Counted from the stretch's first letter, positions 7,925-19,060 are shown. The stretch is 64,000 nucleotides of DNA from Janthinobacterium sp. 1_2014MBL_MicDiv (GCF_001865675.1 NZ_CP011319.1:2666001-2730000); one strand, 5' to 3'. Notes: a model not told the origin generated them from the letters alone. Numbers and translations are program-made.

Positions 7925-9412
7925 TCAGGATGAGCAACTGACTTCAAGGTGGCTGGCCCAGTCGGGCGGCAGCGCCGCATAGTGCTGGTGTTCGGGCTGT
8001 TCGTCAAATGGCTTTTGCAATATTTCCAGCAATTTTGCCACTTCCGTGTAATCGTGCTGCTGGGCTTTTTCGATGGCAACCTGCGCCAGGTAGTTGCGCA
8101 GCACGTATTTCGGGTTGACCGCATTCATGGCCGCTTGCCGTTCCGCATCGACGCTGTGCTCCTGCAGCAGGCGCGCGCGGTAGCTGCCGGCCCACGCATC
8201 GAAGGCGGGACGGTCGATGAACATGTCGCGCAGCAGCGCATCCGTTTCCGGGCTTGCCACTTGCAGTGTAGACAGGGTGCGGAAAAAGTTCGTGAAATCC
8301 ACGTGATTGGCTTGCATCAGCGCAAACATGCCGTCGAAAAGCGCCGTGTCCTCGTCCTGCGCCGTGCGCAAACCGAGCTTGGCGCGCAGCAAGGCGTTCA
8401 TCTTCGCGGCAAACGCGCCCTGATAGCCGTCCAGCGCCGCCTGCGCCAGTTCCACTTCGCCGATCAGCGGCAGCAGGGCCTGGCCCAGCGCATAGCAGTT
8501 CCAGTGGCCCACCTGCGGCTGGTTGGCGTAGGAATAGCGGCCTTGCTGGTCCGTGTGATTGCAGATGTGCTCGGCATCGAACGCTTCCATGAAGCCGAAC
8601 GGGCCGTAATCGAGGGTCAGGCCCAGGATGGACATATTGTCCGTGTTCATCACGCCATGCATGAAGCCGACGGCTTGCCATTGCGCCATCAGCTCGGCCG
8701 TGCGCACGCTCACCTCGGCCAGCAAGGCTTGATATGGATTTGATGCAGCGCGCAAATGCGGATAAAAACCGTCGATCACGTAGTCGGCGAGGATTTTCAG
8801 CTCGTCCGGTTTCTTGCGGTAAAACCAGTGCTCGAACGAGCCGAAGCGCACGAAGCTGGGCGCCATGCGCGTGACGACGGCCGCCGTTTCCACCGTTTCG
8901 CGCATGATGCCTTGCTGCGAGCCCATGATGGACAGCGCGCGCGAGGTGGGGATGCCCAGCGCCGCCATGGCTTCCGAACAGAGGAATTCGCGGATGGAAG
9001 AGCGCAGCACGGCGCGGCCGTCGCCCATGCGCGAATACGGCGTGGCGCCGGCGCCTTTCAGCTGCAGCTCCATCGGGCCATCGTCCGTGGCGATATCGCC
9101 CAGCAAGATGGCGCGGCCATCGCCGAGCTGGCCGGCCCAGACGCCGAACTGGTGGCCCGAATATACGGCCGACAACGGCTGCGAGCGCTCGGCAACGGCG
9201 TTGCCGCTGAATAATGCCACGTAGTCGGACTCGGCCAGGCGCGCCGCATCGAGCCCCACCAGGGCCGCCGCCGGCGCGCTGGCGGCCACAAAGTAGGGCG
9301 AGGGCAGGGGCGTGGGCATCAGGCGCGTATAGAACGCGGGCGGCAAGGCCGCGAAGGAGTTGTCCAGGGGTAAGGTATGAGCGGTGATGGCGATTCCATT
9401 CAATAGTGTCAA
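7925..9412 (-). CDS. selO: SelO / YdiU protein adenylyltransferase (AMPylator)
   Basis: A 495-residue SelO-family pseudokinase, a fold that transfers AMP rather than phosphate to protein Ser/Thr/Tyr. Family landmarks include the N-terminal PSPYFVAASAPAAALVGLD, SGHQFGVWAGQLGDGRA, the LKGAGATPYSR loop, and VMNTDNMSILGLTLDYGPFGFM for metal and active-site residues. It ends in SCSS: a cysteine sits three residues from the end, where eukaryotic SelO carries selenocysteine and where bacterial forms can use a redox disulfide. Full length for the family. It is the first gene of the run into msrB, yciB, bolA and the parvulins. Confidence 0.92.
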   Translation of the reverse strand: MTLLNGIAITAHTLPLDNSFAALPPAFYTRLMPTPLPSPYFVAASAPAAALVGLDAARLAESDYVALFSGNAVAERSQPLSAVYSGHQFGVWAGQLGDGRAILLGDIATDDGPMELQLKGAGATPYSRMGDGRAVLRSSIREFLCSEAMAALGIPTSRALSIMGSQQGIMRETVETAAVVTRMAPSFVRFGSFEHWFYRKKPDELKILADYVIDGFYPHLRAASNPYQALLAEVSVRTAELMAQWQAVGFMHGVMNTDNMSILGLTLDYGPFGFMEAFDAEHICNHTDQQGRYSYANQPQVGHWNCYALGQALLPLIGEVELAQAALDGYQGAFAAKMNALLRAKLGLRTAQDEDTALFDGMFALMQANHVDFTNFFRTLSTLQVASPETDALLRDMFIDRPAFDAWAGSYRARLLQEHSVDAERQAAMNAVNPKYVLRNYLAQVAIEKAQQHDYTEVAKLLEILQKPFDEQPEHQHYAALPPDWASHLEVSCSS

Positions 9413-9599
9413 GCGCGCCAGCGGTGTGCGCCGGCCGGAAAGGCGATTTTACCGCACGGCGCCGCGGCGTGCGGCGCCGTGCCATTTCCCCGCGCCGCCG
9501 TGCCGGTTTGCCCGTGCGCGCGGCGGGAAAAACGGCGAAAAAACGGAATGGAAAATTCCATGCTGCATTGCAATATCGAAATGCGTTGACGATTTCCGC

Positions 9600-9625
9600 A
9601 CGACCGTACGAAACTAGGCCATCTT
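9600..9625 (+). promoter_or_regulatory. Candidate beta-oxidation operator and promoter, acyl-CoA ligase gene
   Basis: ACGACCGT at 9600-9607 lies within a longer near-palindrome, CGCACG-AC-CGTACG. A CATCTT hexamer at 9620-9625 takes the -10 position. The same 8-mer stands at the same 20-base distance from a -10-like hexamer ahead of the FadJ-type gene and the thiolase gene. The style suggests a TetR-family fatty-acid repressor; the protein is not identified here. Confidence 0.5.
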
Positions 9626-9692
9626 AGTTAAAACTCAAGAATAGAAGCGAGCCATCCCGGGCCCTGCCGCTATTCGCTTACCAGGAGACACG

Positions 9693-11345
9693 ATGTCGGC
9701 ATTCCCCTTGAGTCCAGTGATGGGCCAGATGATGAATCAGCCTCTGCTGATTTCCAGCATTATCGAGTTTGCAGCGCGTCATTATGGGAGCGGCGAAATC
9801 GTCTCGCGGCGGGTGGAGGGCGATGTGCACCGCTATACCTACCGCGATTGCCACCAGCGCACGCGGCGCCTGGCCAACGCCCTGCATGGCCTCGGCGTCG
9901 GCATGGGCGACCGCGTCGCCACCCTGGCCTGGAATGGCTACCGCCACCTGGAGGCCTACTATGCCGTGTCCGGCTCGGGCGCAGTGCTGCACACGATCAA
10001 CCCGCGCCTGTTTCCCGAGCAGATCGCCTACATCTCGAACCATGCGGAAGACCAGGTGCTGCTGTTCGACCTGACCTTCCTGCCCGTGGTGGAAAAGATC
10101 GCCGCCGATTGCACCTTCGTCCGGCACTTCGTGCTGATGTGCGACCGCGACCGCATGCCCGCCAGCAGCAGCATCCCCGACCTGCTGTGCTATGAAGACT
10201 TGATCGACACGCATTCGGACGAATACACCTGGCCCCTGTTCGATGAGAATTCGGCCGCCGCCCTGTGCTATACGTCGGGCACGACGGGCAACCCGAAGGG
10301 CGCGCTGTACTCGCACCGCTCGACGGTGCTGCATGCGTATGCCTCGGCCATGCCCAGCGCCCTGAACGTGCGCGCCACCGACACGGTCCTGCCCGTCGTG
10401 CCCATGTTCCACGTGAATGCCTGGGGCTTGCCGTATTCCGTGCTGCTGTCGGGCGCGCGCATGGTGTTTCCCGGCGCGGCGCTGGACGGCAAGTCGCTGT
10501 ACGAGCTGTTCGAAACGGAAAAGGTGACGTTCTCGGCCGGCGTGCCCACCGTCTGGCTGGGACTGCTGAACTACGCCTTGCAGAACGACTTGAAGTTTTC
10601 CACCTTCCGCCGCACGGTCATCGGCGGCGCCGCCTGTCCGCCGGCCATGATGGATACCCTGATCGACAAGTTCGACGTGGAAGTCATCCATGGCTGGGGC
10701 ATGACGGAAATGTCGCCGCTGGGCACCACGGGCGGCTTGCAGACGCGCCACCTGGCCATGAGCAAGGAAGCGCAGCGCGACATCCTGCACAAGCAGGGCC
10801 ATGCCATCTATGGCGTGGACATGAAGATCGTCGACGACGACGGCAAGGAATTGCCGTGGGATGGCGTCGCCCATGGCCATTTGCTGGTGAAAGGGCCGTG
10901 GATCATCTCGTCCTACTACAAGAACGAAGGCGGCGAGGTGCTGCAGGATGGCTGGTTCCCCACGGGCGACGTGGCCACCATCGATGCGGACGGCTACATG
11001 CAGATCACGGACCGCAGCAAGGACGTGATCAAGTCGGGCGGCGAGTGGATAGGCACCATCGACCTGGAAAACCTGGCCATGGCGCACCCGGCCGTGCTGC
11101 AGGCGGCCTGCATCGGCGTATTCCACCCGAAATGGGATGAGCGTCCCGTGCTGGTGGTGGTGGTGCGCCCGGGCATGGCTGTCACGCGCGAGGCCTTGCT
11201 GCAGTTCTTCGAGGGCAAGATCGCCAAGTGGTGGACGCCCGACGACGTGCTGTTCATCGACGCCTTGCCCATGGGCGCCACGGGCAAGATCCAGAAGAAC
11301 AAGCTGCGCGAGCAGTTCAAGGGGCACAAGCTGCCAGGCCTGTAG
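9693..11345 (+). CDS. Medium/long-chain fatty-acyl-CoA ligase (AMP-forming)
   Basis: A 550-residue ANL-superfamily adenylating enzyme that activates a fatty acid to its CoA thioester. The P-loop YTSGTTGNPKGALYSH, the A5-type motif GWGMTEMSPLGT, the GWFPTGDVATIDADGY hinge region and the C-terminal lysine motif GATGKIQKNKLR are all intact. It resembles AlkK/DmdB-like ligases acting on medium-chain or methylthio-acids, so chain length is uncertain. CAGGAGACACG precedes the ATG. A candidate operator shared with the FadJ-type and thiolase genes lies 86 bases upstream. It is convergent with the CheW gene. Confidence 0.88.
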   Translation: MSAFPLSPVMGQMMNQPLLISSIIEFAARHYGSGEIVSRRVEGDVHRYTYRDCHQRTRRLANALHGLGVGMGDRVATLAWNGYRHLEAYYAVSGSGAVLHTINPRLFPEQIAYISNHAEDQVLLFDLTFLPVVEKIAADCTFVRHFVLMCDRDRMPASSSIPDLLCYEDLIDTHSDEYTWPLFDENSAAALCYTSGTTGNPKGALYSHRSTVLHAYASAMPSALNVRATDTVLPVVPMFHVNAWGLPYSVLLSGARMVFPGAALDGKSLYELFETEKVTFSAGVPTVWLGLLNYALQNDLKFSTFRRTVIGGAACPPAMMDTLIDKFDVEVIHGWGMTEMSPLGTTGGLQTRHLAMSKEAQRDILHKQGHAIYGVDMKIVDDDGKELPWDGVAHGHLLVKGPWIISSYYKNEGGEVLQDGWFPTGDVATIDADGYMQITDRSKDVIKSGGEWIGTIDLENLAMAHPAVLQAACIGVFHPKWDERPVLVVVVRPGMAVTREALLQFFEGKIAKWWTPDDVLFIDALPMGATGKIQKNKLREQFKGHKLPGL

Positions 11346-11366
11346 GCAGGCGGCGCGGCGCGGGCC

Positions 11367-12893
11367 TTACGCGGCCTGCGGCAGCGCCGAGCCCAGTTTC
11401 TCCAGCAAGTGTTCGCACTGGAACACGGACAGGGTCTGGCGCTGGGCCTCCGTGCCGATATCGATCATGTCATCCATGTCGCTGCGCAAGTCGTCGTGCG
11501 TGCCCGTGCGGATGATCTGCGGCGCCGCAAAGCGCCGGCTGTCGGAAATGGTCATGATGTTATCGACCTTGTCGACGAGGAAGCCGTAGCGCTCCTCGCC
11601 CCGTTCCACGATGAGGATCTTGCCGGCGCTCGCGTCGGGCAAGGCCGGCATCGCGTACAGCTGGCGCAGGTCGATGATGCTGATCATTTGCTGGCGCAGG
11701 TTGAGCATGCCGCGCATGCAGGCCGGCATGCCGGGCGGCGTCGTGATGTCGGCGCTGAAGTCGATGATTTCGCGCACCTGTCCGATTTCCACGGCAAACT
11801 GCGTTTCCACCGTGAAGGTGATGTAGACGCGGCGCTGCGCCTTCAGCGTGGCGGCGCTGGCCGTTTCCGCATCGGCCGGATACAGGCGCGCGTGGCCGTC
11901 GCGCATCTCGACGATCTCCGTTTGCGACAGGATTTCCTTATGGTCGAGGAAAATGATGTCGCCCAGCCCCTCTTTCGTGATGCAGCCGGCAAACATGGCC
12001 GCGCGCGCCTTGCTCAGCAGGGGAATCGGCAGCACTTCATCGCCGAAGAAATGCACGATGCTGTCGACCGAATCGACGAGGAAGCCCACCGTCGTGTCGT
12101 CCAGGCGCACGACGATGATGCGCTGGTCCGGCGTGGTCGCCTTGCCGGATGCGGCCGCATGCAGCAGGGCGCCGAAGTCGACGACGGCCACCTGGCTGCC
12201 GCGAAAATGCATGCGTCCCAGGCACAGCTCACTATTCAGTATCGAGCTGTGCAGTTCCGGCACGCGGATGATTTCCTGGATCGCGCACATCTCGAAGGCA
12301 AACGTGGCACCCGCCGCATGGAAGCTGACGCACTGCCGGCGCTCGCTTTGCGCGTGGTAGCGGGCCGTGCTGAGCTTGGCGCCGCTCGCTTGCAGGGCCA
12401 GCACGTGCGGCACGTTTTCGATGCGCAGCATGGCTTGCGGGTCGAGGATTTGCAGCAGGCGGGCACCGCCGTCGAGCAATATCGTGCCGGCGATGACGGC
12501 ATGGGCGTCGCCGGCCGCATATTGCAGGGCGCTGCGCTGGCTGGCGGGCACGCGCAGGATTTCGCCCGTATCCTGGAAGACGATGCCGATCAGCACCTGC
12601 TGGAAATCGAGTATGGCGATCTTGTCGCTGGGCACGGCGCGCGGTGCGTCGGCATGGAACAAGCGGCCCAGGTTGACGACGGGAATGACGCTGCCGCGCA
12701 GGGTGAACATGCCTTCCAGGTAGGGCGGCGACAGGGGCAGGGTCGTGACCCTGGCCGGATAGTTGACCACTTCGCGGATGCAGCTGGCGGGCAGGGCGAA
12801 TTCATCGTCGCCGAGAAAGAAGGAGCCGAACAGTTCCGTGGCCGCCTCGCCGCCGGCCTCGGTGTGCAAGCCCGTCGCTTCATGCATGTCCAT
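11367..12893 (-). CDS. Triple-CheW chemotaxis coupling protein
   Basis: A 508-residue protein made of three CheW domains in a row (about residues 20-160, 185-335 and 345-490). Each has the CheW pattern: a FxLG/FxV start, a REVI(N/R/D) segment, a MRG/LRG(M/S)xxx(V/I)I(D/N)L core and a GFLVD or equivalent. CheW links receptors to the kinase CheA; triple forms could bridge several receptors or stabilise arrays. The first 14 bases overlap the end of cheD, so it is last in the MCP-cheR-cheD-cheW operon. No cheA, cheY or cheB is nearby, so it must use partners encoded elsewhere. Confidence 0.88.
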   Translation of the reverse strand: MDMHEATGLHTEAGGEAATELFGSFFLGDDEFALPASCIREVVNYPARVTTLPLSPPYLEGMFTLRGSVIPVVNLGRLFHADAPRAVPSDKIAILDFQQVLIGIVFQDTGEILRVPASQRSALQYAAGDAHAVIAGTILLDGGARLLQILDPQAMLRIENVPHVLALQASGAKLSTARYHAQSERRQCVSFHAAGATFAFEMCAIQEIIRVPELHSSILNSELCLGRMHFRGSQVAVVDFGALLHAAASGKATTPDQRIIVVRLDDTTVGFLVDSVDSIVHFFGDEVLPIPLLSKARAAMFAGCITKEGLGDIIFLDHKEILSQTEIVEMRDGHARLYPADAETASAATLKAQRRVYITFTVETQFAVEIGQVREIIDFSADITTPPGMPACMRGMLNLRQQMISIIDLRQLYAMPALPDASAGKILIVERGEERYGFLVDKVDNIMTISDSRRFAAPQIIRTGTHDDLRSDMDDMIDIGTEAQRQTLSVFQCEHLLEKLGSALPQAA

Positions 12894-13413
12894 ATGCGCT
12901 TTCCTTGCGTTGAGTCAAAGGGGCGTGCGCCACCACGTCGGTGACGGCAAAGCTGTGGCGGGCACAATCGATCAGCAGCTGGCGGCCGTGGCGTCCGCCC
13001 AGCGCGCAGAAACTGACGTGCAGGCCGCACTGGTCCAGGTATTTCTGCGCCGCTTCCGCGTTTTGCCGGCCCACCTGCAGACGCCCGTTGCGCGGGCCAA
13101 ACATGCTGGCGCCGCCGGCCAGCACCACTTCGATGTCGGGATAATCGGCCTGGCGCGCCCCCATCAGGCGCAGCAGCGAGGGCACGGCCTGGCTTACATA
13201 GCGCGCGCCCAGGGCTGCTTCCCGGCCCGGCGCTTCCGGCAGCAGGCAGTGGGCGAGACCGCAGCAATGGCCTTTCTTCCAGAGGAAGCCGATGCCGATG
13301 CAGGAGCCGAGCAAGGCTTGCAGCTGCTCGCCGTGCGTGCCCACGCTGAGTTGCCCCATGCCAACCTGCTGCAGGGGCACGCCGTGTTCAGGGAGAAGGA
13401 CGCTGCTGCTCAT
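12880..13413 (-). CDS. cheD: Chemoreceptor glutamine deamidase CheD
   Basis: A 177-residue CheD, which deamidates glutamines on chemoreceptors and in some bacteria works with CheC. The catalytic cysteine is in ALLGSCIGI and the histidine in LAHCLLPE; VLAGGASMF, VGRQNAEAA and ALGGRHGRQL complete the family pattern. It overlaps cheR by four bases (ATGA) and the CheW gene by 14, so translation is coupled across the module. Confidence 0.93.
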   Translation of the reverse strand: MSSSVLLPEHGVPLQQVGMGQLSVGTHGEQLQALLGSCIGIGFLWKKGHCCGLAHCLLPEAPGREAALGARYVSQAVPSLLRLMGARQADYPDIEVVLAGGASMFGPRNGRLQVGRQNAEAAQKYLDQCGLHVSFCALGGRHGRQLLIDCARHSFAVTDVVAHAPLTQRKESAYGHA

Positions 13414-14234
13414 GCCGTGCCCGCCTTATAAATCATGGGAAACTCGAATTGGTAGCCGGTGCCGAGGCGGGCGATGGTTTCCGACTCGCCCAGGATCAGC
13501 CGGCCATCGTCCTTGAGGCTGCCGCGCGCCTGGCGCAGCACGGTCTCCTGGTGCTCGGCGTCGAAGTAAATCAGCACATTGCGCAGGAACACGAGGTCGA
13601 ATAGCTGGGCCGGGCGCAGCGCTTCCAGCAGGTTATGCTGGGCAAAGCTGACGTGCTGGCGCAGCTCCTCGTTGATGCTGACGCCATACGGCGAGGGCGT
13701 GAAATACTTGCGCAGCAAATCCGGATGCGACAGGCGGATGCGCTCGACGGAGCGGCCGCTGTACTGGCCGGCCCGGGCCGCGGCGAGGATTTGCTGCGAA
13801 ATGTCGCTGGCCAGGATCTGGTAGCGAAAGGCCGGCACTTGCAGCTTGAATTGCTCGCACAGCATGGCGATCGAATACAGTTCCTCGCCGCTGGCGGCGG
13901 CCGCCGACCACACTTTCAGGCAGGCGCCAGGATGGGCGCGGGCCCAGGCGGGCAGGTAGCGGTCGCGCACATAGTCCCACACCTGCGGCGTGCGGAAGAA
14001 CAGGGTGTCGTTGGTGGTCACCAGGTCGATGAAATGGCTCACCTCGTCGCGGTCGCTGGCCACGCGTTCCAGGTAAGCCTGGTAGCTGTGCAGCGACAGC
14101 GCCTGCAGCCGGGGCTGCAAGCGCCGCTCCAGCAAGACGCTCTTGCGCGGCGTCATGGCGATGCCCGTATGCTCGCGCACCAGCGCGATCAGGCTCGTCA
14201 GGACCTCGGGCGTCAGGCTGGCCGCGTGGCTCAT
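13410..14234 (-). CDS. cheR: Chemoreceptor methyltransferase CheR
   Basis: A 274-residue CheR, which methylates glutamates on receptors using S-adenosylmethionine. The N-terminal helical domain holds the basic KSVLLERRLQPRL helix; the SAM-binding core has VWSAAAASGEELYSIAM, where GEE(L/P)YS is the SAM motif. FDLVFLRNVLIYFD and LGESETIARLG follow as expected. The neighbouring receptor lacks a C-terminal NWETF-type tether, so methylation here would be tether-independent. The start lies three bases beyond the receptor stop codon. Confidence 0.94.
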   Translation of the reverse strand: MSHAASLTPEVLTSLIALVREHTGIAMTPRKSVLLERRLQPRLQALSLHSYQAYLERVASDRDEVSHFIDLVTTNDTLFFRTPQVWDYVRDRYLPAWARAHPGACLKVWSAAAASGEELYSIAMLCEQFKLQVPAFRYQILASDISQQILAAARAGQYSGRSVERIRLSHPDLLRKYFTPSPYGVSINEELRQHVSFAQHNLLEALRPAQLFDLVFLRNVLIYFDAEHQETVLRQARGSLKDDGRLILGESETIARLGTGYQFEFPMIYKAGTA

Positions 14235-14237
14235 GGC

Positions 14238-16301
14238 CTACACCACGAAACCGGAGACAGTCTGGTTCAGGCTGCCCGCGCGCTCGTTCAGGCCATCGGT
14301 GGAGCGGGCGATGCTGTCGCAGTTGGCGGCCGACTTTTCCGTTTCCTCGGCGATATACTGGATCGCCGTCGACACTTCGCGCGCCGTCAGCAGCTGCTCG
14401 TTGGCCGCCTTCGAGATATCCGAGATGGCCAGCGTGGTTTTCGCCACGCCCGAGACGATCTTGTCGAAGGCGTCGCTGGCCTGGCGCGAAATTTCGCTGC
14501 CCGTCGAGACGCGCTTGACGGATTCGTTGATCAGCTTGGAAATTTCCTTGGTTGCCTGCGAGGAGCGCTCGGCCAGCTTGCGCACTTCGTCGGCGACGAC
14601 GGAAAAGCCCAGGCCGTGTTCGCCCGCGCGTGCCGCCTCGATGGCCGCGTTGAAGGCCAGCATATTGGTCTGGTTGGCGATTTCGCTGATGACCTTGACG
14701 ATTTCGCCGATGTCTTCCGACGAGCGGTTGATCAAGTCCATCGCCTCGATCGACTTGGCGACGGCGCGCGCGCCCGCTTCCGCCTCCTGCTGCGTGGCTT
14801 TCGCCAGGTAGTCGGCGTTCGAGGTGTTTTCGGCGATGGAATTGATGGAAAAGGTCAGGCCGTCGATGGACGCGTTCATTTCCTCGACCGTCGCGCCCAG
14901 CGCCTGCGTGCCGACGGCCACGCCCGTGGCCCGCTCGGCGATCGCGTGCGAGGCGTCGGCAAAGCCGTTCGCCGCCGACACCACGTTGCCGATCACGCCG
15001 CGCAGGTCGACGATCATCTTGCTGATGCCGCCGGCCAGCAGGTCGATCGGTTCCTCGCCTTCGGGCACGATATTGCAGGTCAGGTCGCCTTGCGCCGCGC
15101 GCGCCACGGATTCGAGCAGGGCATTGACCTTGCGGCTGTCGTTGGCGGACCTGGCCTGGATGCTGTTTTCCAGGTTCACCTGGTCCGTGATGTCGATGGC
15201 GAATTTCACCACCTTATATGGCTTGCCGTTGAGGTCGAGGATGGGGTTGTAGGTGGCCTGTATCCACACCACCTTGCCGTGGTTGCCCAGGCGCTTGTAG
15301 CGGCCGCTGTCGAATTCGCCGCGGTTGAGCTTTTGCCAGAACTTCTTGTAGTCGGCGCTGCTCGCATACTCGGGCTCGCAGAACTGGCGGTGGTGCTCGC
15401 CCTTGATATCGCTCAAATCGTAGCCCATGACGGCGAGGAAATTTTCGTTCGCGTCGAGCACATTGCCCTGCATGTCGAACTCGATCACGGCCTGGGCCTT
15501 GCCGATGGCGCTGACCTTGCCCTCGTACTCGGCGTTGCGTTTCTTCAGGGCCGTGATGTCGCTGGCGAACTTGACCACCTTGAACGGCCGGCCTTCCGCG
15601 TCGAAGATGGGATTGTAGGTGGCGTTGAGCCAGATTTCGCGGCCATCCTTCGTCACGCGCTTGTATTCGCCGGCGTCGAACAGGCCTTGTCCCAGTTTCT
15701 GCCAGAACTGCGCATATTCGTCGCTCTTGGCATACTCGGCTTCGCAAAAGATGCGGTGGTGCTTGCCCTCGATTTCCTCGGGCGTATAGCCGACGGCCTT
15801 GAGGAAGTTTTCGTTGGCGCGGATGATGGTGCCGTCGAGGCGGAATTCGATCACGGCCTGCGCCTTGCTGATGGCGTTGATCTTGCCTTCGTAATCGGCA
15901 GTGCGGCGCTTGCTGGCCGTGATGTCGGTGGCGAACTTGATGACTTTATACGGCTTGCCGTCGGCGTCGAGGATGGGGTTATAGGAAGCGTTGATCCACA
16001 CTTCGCGCCCATCCTTGGTCAGGCGCTTGTATTCGCCCTGGTCGAATTCGCCGCGGGCCAGCCGGGCCCAGAAGTTGCGGTATTCGGGCGTTTTCACATA
16101 CTCGGGATCGCAGAACAGCGCATGGTGCTTGCCTTGCACCTCCGCCAGGGTATAGCCGAGCACGTTCAAGAAATTGTCGTTCGCATGCAGGATGGTGCCG
16201 TCGAGTTCGAATTCGATCACGGCCTGTACACGGTTGAGTGCAGTATTTATCGCTTGTAAGTCCAGATCCTGCGAATGGCTGACATGGCTGGCTGCGTCCA
16301 T
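14238..16301 (-). CDS. Soluble methyl-accepting chemotaxis protein with three PAS domains
   Basis: A 687-residue receptor without membrane segments. Three very similar PAS-PAC units (about residues 20-135, 140-257 and 262-378) share the pattern of a VIEF(E/R/D)(L/M)(D/Q)G start, a HH(A/R)xFC(D/E)PEY segment and a final W(I/L)xA(S/T)YNPI. The signalling domain follows to the end, with the receptor hub NMLAFNAAIEAARAGEHG. The layout recalls the biofilm-dispersal regulator BdlA, which has two PAS domains, and Aer-like energy sensors. PAS ligand or cofactor (haem or FAD) is not evident. It heads the operon with cheR, cheD and the triple CheW. Confidence 0.92.
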   Translation of the reverse strand: MDAASHVSHSQDLDLQAINTALNRVQAVIEFELDGTILHANDNFLNVLGYTLAEVQGKHHALFCDPEYVKTPEYRNFWARLARGEFDQGEYKRLTKDGREVWINASYNPILDADGKPYKVIKFATDITASKRRTADYEGKINAISKAQAVIEFRLDGTIIRANENFLKAVGYTPEEIEGKHHRIFCEAEYAKSDEYAQFWQKLGQGLFDAGEYKRVTKDGREIWLNATYNPIFDAEGRPFKVVKFASDITALKKRNAEYEGKVSAIGKAQAVIEFDMQGNVLDANENFLAVMGYDLSDIKGEHHRQFCEPEYASSADYKKFWQKLNRGEFDSGRYKRLGNHGKVVWIQATYNPILDLNGKPYKVVKFAIDITDQVNLENSIQARSANDSRKVNALLESVARAAQGDLTCNIVPEGEEPIDLLAGGISKMIVDLRGVIGNVVSAANGFADASHAIAERATGVAVGTQALGATVEEMNASIDGLTFSINSIAENTSNADYLAKATQQEAEAGARAVAKSIEAMDLINRSSEDIGEIVKVISEIANQTNMLAFNAAIEAARAGEHGLGFSVVADEVRKLAERSSQATKEISKLINESVKRVSTGSEISRQASDAFDKIVSGVAKTTLAISDISKAANEQLLTAREVSTAIQYIAEETEKSAANCDSIARSTDGLNERAGSLNQTVSGFVV

Positions 16302-16771
16302 AGTATTTCCTTCTGTGTGAGGCGAAGTGAATGGGGGCGATAATACTGATCTGGTAATGACTACATAAATGGCTTACATCCATGAAAAAATGATGGCGAC
16401 CGTGCGCGCGGTGATAATCGGTGAGAATGTCCGCAATACGCACGGCTATTTCGGCAATGACTGTGCCTAATATTAAATCAATTGCAGAGTATTGATTTGA
16501 ATCAACTATTTTATTATTCCCCAGCGTCAGGCGAAAAACAAGGGGGCTGAATAAATAATGCGAAAAGTGTCGTTATTGTCCAGTGTTGGTATATATCGGG
16601 GCATTTTTCATATAATAAAACGATGTTTTTCTTATTGCTGTTTTATTATTTAAATGAATATCCAAACGATAGCTGCTGGCGTCGGGCGCGGTCGGTGCCG
16701 CCATGCGCAGGTGGGCGATGTTGTACCATGGCGCCGAGGGCGACCGCCTGGCACGCCACGACAAAAATAAT
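16302..16771. other. AT-rich intergenic region with an inverted repeat
   Basis: Some 470 bases between the divergent receptor and FadJ-type genes. The stretch 16470-16670 is much richer in A and T than the surrounding genes. It holds an inverted repeat, AAATCAAT, 8 bases, ATTGATTT (16475-16498), followed by a second overlapping TGATTTGAATCA. I find no supported coding sequence or RNA gene. It may be an H-NS-like silencer target, a promoter or UP-element region for the receptor operon, or relic DNA. Confidence 0.5.
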
Positions 16772-16797
16772 ACGAGCGTTCTTTTATGCGGTATAGT
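16772..16797 (+). promoter_or_regulatory. Candidate beta-oxidation operator and promoter, FadJ-type gene
   Basis: ACGAGCGT at 16772-16779 is followed at a fixed distance by TATAGT (16792-16797), a good -10. The whole 26-base block aligns without gaps to the one ahead of the thiolase gene: ACGANCGTNCTT, two bases, then ATGNGNTATNNT. The site covers the -35 position, so a bound protein would block the polymerase. Confidence 0.6.
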
Positions 16798-16854
16798 GAA
16801 GCTTCATCCCTTGCAACCACCTCATACGTTGAGCAAAACCAATAAGGAAGAGAC

Positions 16855-18942
<2,088 letters not shown>

Positions 18943-18949
18943 TGATGGG

Positions 18950-19055
18950 GTAGGTCGGATGTAGGTCGGATTAGCGAGGCTGCGCCTCGCGTAATCCGAC
19001 AACATTGTTGGCCGTAGCGGTGTCGGATTACGCGGCATGCCGCCAATCCGACCTG
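18950..19055. repeat. REP/BIME-like palindromic repeat, locus A
   Basis: A GTAG-headed palindrome at 18961-19000 (GTAGGTCGGATTAGCG with its inverted partner CGCGTAATCCGAC, around a GAGGC/GCCTC stem) is followed by a second, inverted unit at 19022-19055. An 11-base partial head copy stands at 18950. It occupies the gap between convergent genes. The same GTCGGAT...ATCCGAC core recurs at 28.4, 35.9-36.4 and 53.2 kb. Confidence 0.85.
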
Positions 19056-19060
19056 CGTTG

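Noticed and set aside
9678..11327. 549-codon open frame on the minus strand
   Set aside because: Antisense of the acyl-CoA ligase.
13635..16259. 874-codon open frame on the plus strand
   Set aside because: Antisense of the triple-PAS receptor; repeated apparent motifs are only mirror images of the PAS repeats.
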